Below, one piece after another: positions 13,030-13,784 of a DNA stretch of 13,784 nucleotides. The notes under the pieces are model-generated. The model saw only the letters and a list, made by a program, of their open reading frames with translations, ran no database searches and was not told where the DNA came from. The translations under genes and the position numbers were made by a program. Source of the DNA: Halanaerobiales bacterium (lineage in GTDB: Bacteria > Bacillota > Halanaerobiia > Halanaerobiales > JADQBU01); NCBI GenBank assembly GCA_016278435.1, contig JADQBU010000367.1:1-13784 (forward strand). The letters run 5' to 3'. How positions within the stretch are numbered: position 1 is the stretch's first letter; each line of letters opens with the position of its first letter.

Positions 13030-13784
13030 TTAATCTTCCTGAAGCTCATCTAATAAGGCTTGAGCTTCCTTATTTCCCGAAGACAGATGCAGGGTTTTTC
13101 TCAGTTCAGCAACAGCAGCTTCTTTCATCCCCAGTTCCTTATAGGCCAGTGCCAGGTAATAATGACCGGGAGGAAAGTTGTTATTCTTCTCAATGGCTGT
13201 TGTAAACTGGGAGATTGCTTTATAATAATTTTTCTGATTAAGATAAATATTCCCGAGGTCTATATAGGCCTGAGCATAATCAGGATTATATTGAATTGCC
13301 TGTTTGAAATTATATTCAGCCCTTATTTCATTATCTTTTTCTAAATAAATTTTTCCCAGATAATAATAAGCCTGATAGGTATTTTGATTCAATTCAACAA
13401 CTTTTTCAAACTCATTCAGGGCCTTTTCAGTAGCACCAGACTGGTAATAAGCTGTTGCCAGTTTATACCTTAAGGCAACGAACTTAGAATTGATTTCACT
13501 TCCTTTTTCCATTATTTCTACTGCATTTGTATAGTCTTTTTCAGCAAGATATAATTCACCTAGATTTAAATAAATAGAAATATTGTCAGTATCAGTTTGC
13601 AATGCCTGATTAAAATACTCTATTGCCTTCCTGTTTTCACCAGTTTCTTTATAGAGGGAAGCCAGATTAATATAATCTCCAACATCTCCACCCCGGGCAA
13701 GAACTTTCTCATATTCCTCAATAGCAGCCTCTACATTGCCAGTACCCTGATAAGCCATGGCCAGGTCACTGTGTAGTTCTGGTG
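13030..13784 (-). CDS. Tetratricopeptide repeat protein, C-terminal part
   Basis: The frame stays open to the right edge (PELHSDLAMAYQGTGN), so the listed 5' end is the window edge, not the start; the ATG at 13758 lies inside a repeat. The visible part of about 250 residues is seven 34-residue TPR units in series, each with the LxxxYxxxGxxxxAxxxxxxAL pattern (for example LASLYKETGENRKAIEYFNQAL and LGNIYLNQKNYYKAISQFTTAI), then a short NKEAQALLDELQED tail. TPR arrays form helical scaffolds for protein binding. No signal, membrane or enzymatic domain is visible in this part, so the function cannot be named. It is co-transcribed with thpR. Confidence 0.9.
   Translation of the reverse strand, partial: PELHSDLAMAYQGTGNVEAAIEEYEKVLARGGDVGDYINLASLYKETGENRKAIEYFNQALQTDTDNISIYLNLGELYLAEKDYTNAVEIMEKGSEINSKFVALRYKLATAYYQSGATEKALNEFEKVVELNQNTYQAYYYLGKIYLEKDNEIRAEYNFKQAIQYNPDYAQAYIDLGNIYLNQKNYYKAISQFTTAIEKNNNFPPGHYYLALAYKELGMKEAAVAELRKTLHLSSGNKEAQALLDELQED

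Overview
The window looks like chromosomal DNA of an AT-rich, double-membraned anaerobic Bacillota, most probably of the Halanaerobiales type. This placement is inferred. The recA–rny–ymdB–spoVS order and spmA/spmB are Firmicutes hallmarks. They sit beside an exbB–exbD–tonB set and an SLH/coiled-coil envelope tether, which only make sense in a cell with an outer membrane. I see no tRNA, rRNA, CRISPR array, insertion sequence or phage gene, and no gene-free stretch longer than about 140 bases.

Layout. Positions 1-1541 (+) hold the 3' part of a GyrA/ParC-family topoisomerase subunit that lacks a recognisable GyrA box. A bidirectional terminator follows, and everything to the right is on the minus strand. 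Read in transcription order from the right edge: a TPR protein (cut by the window edge), thpR, recA (with an SOS-type box inside its promoter), rny (with its own near-consensus promoter), an intrinsic terminator or attenuator, ymdB, spoVS, a terminator, spmA, spmB, then a tightly packed six-gene envelope operon. That operon is exbB, exbD, tonB, a large secreted protein ending in a cohesin-like domain, an SLH/coiled-coil/TM tether resembling Thermotoga Omp-alpha, and a SleB/CwlJ-type wall hydrolase.

How the genes fit together. The right half is the conserved DNA-repair/RNA-decay/sporulation neighbourhood: RecA, RNase Y, the YmdB phosphodiesterase, SpoVS and the SpmA/SpmB spore-core maturation pair. 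The left half reads as an energised envelope module. ExbB/ExbD/TonB would convert inner-membrane proton-motive force into motion across the periplasm. The co-transcribed cohesin-like protein, SLH tether and wall hydrolase would act at the cell wall, outer membrane or surface. The most notable sequence-level observations are a dockerin-like loop at the very C-terminus of TonB next to the cohesin-like gene, a likely AUU start codon for spmA (and possibly rny), and the missing GyrA box.
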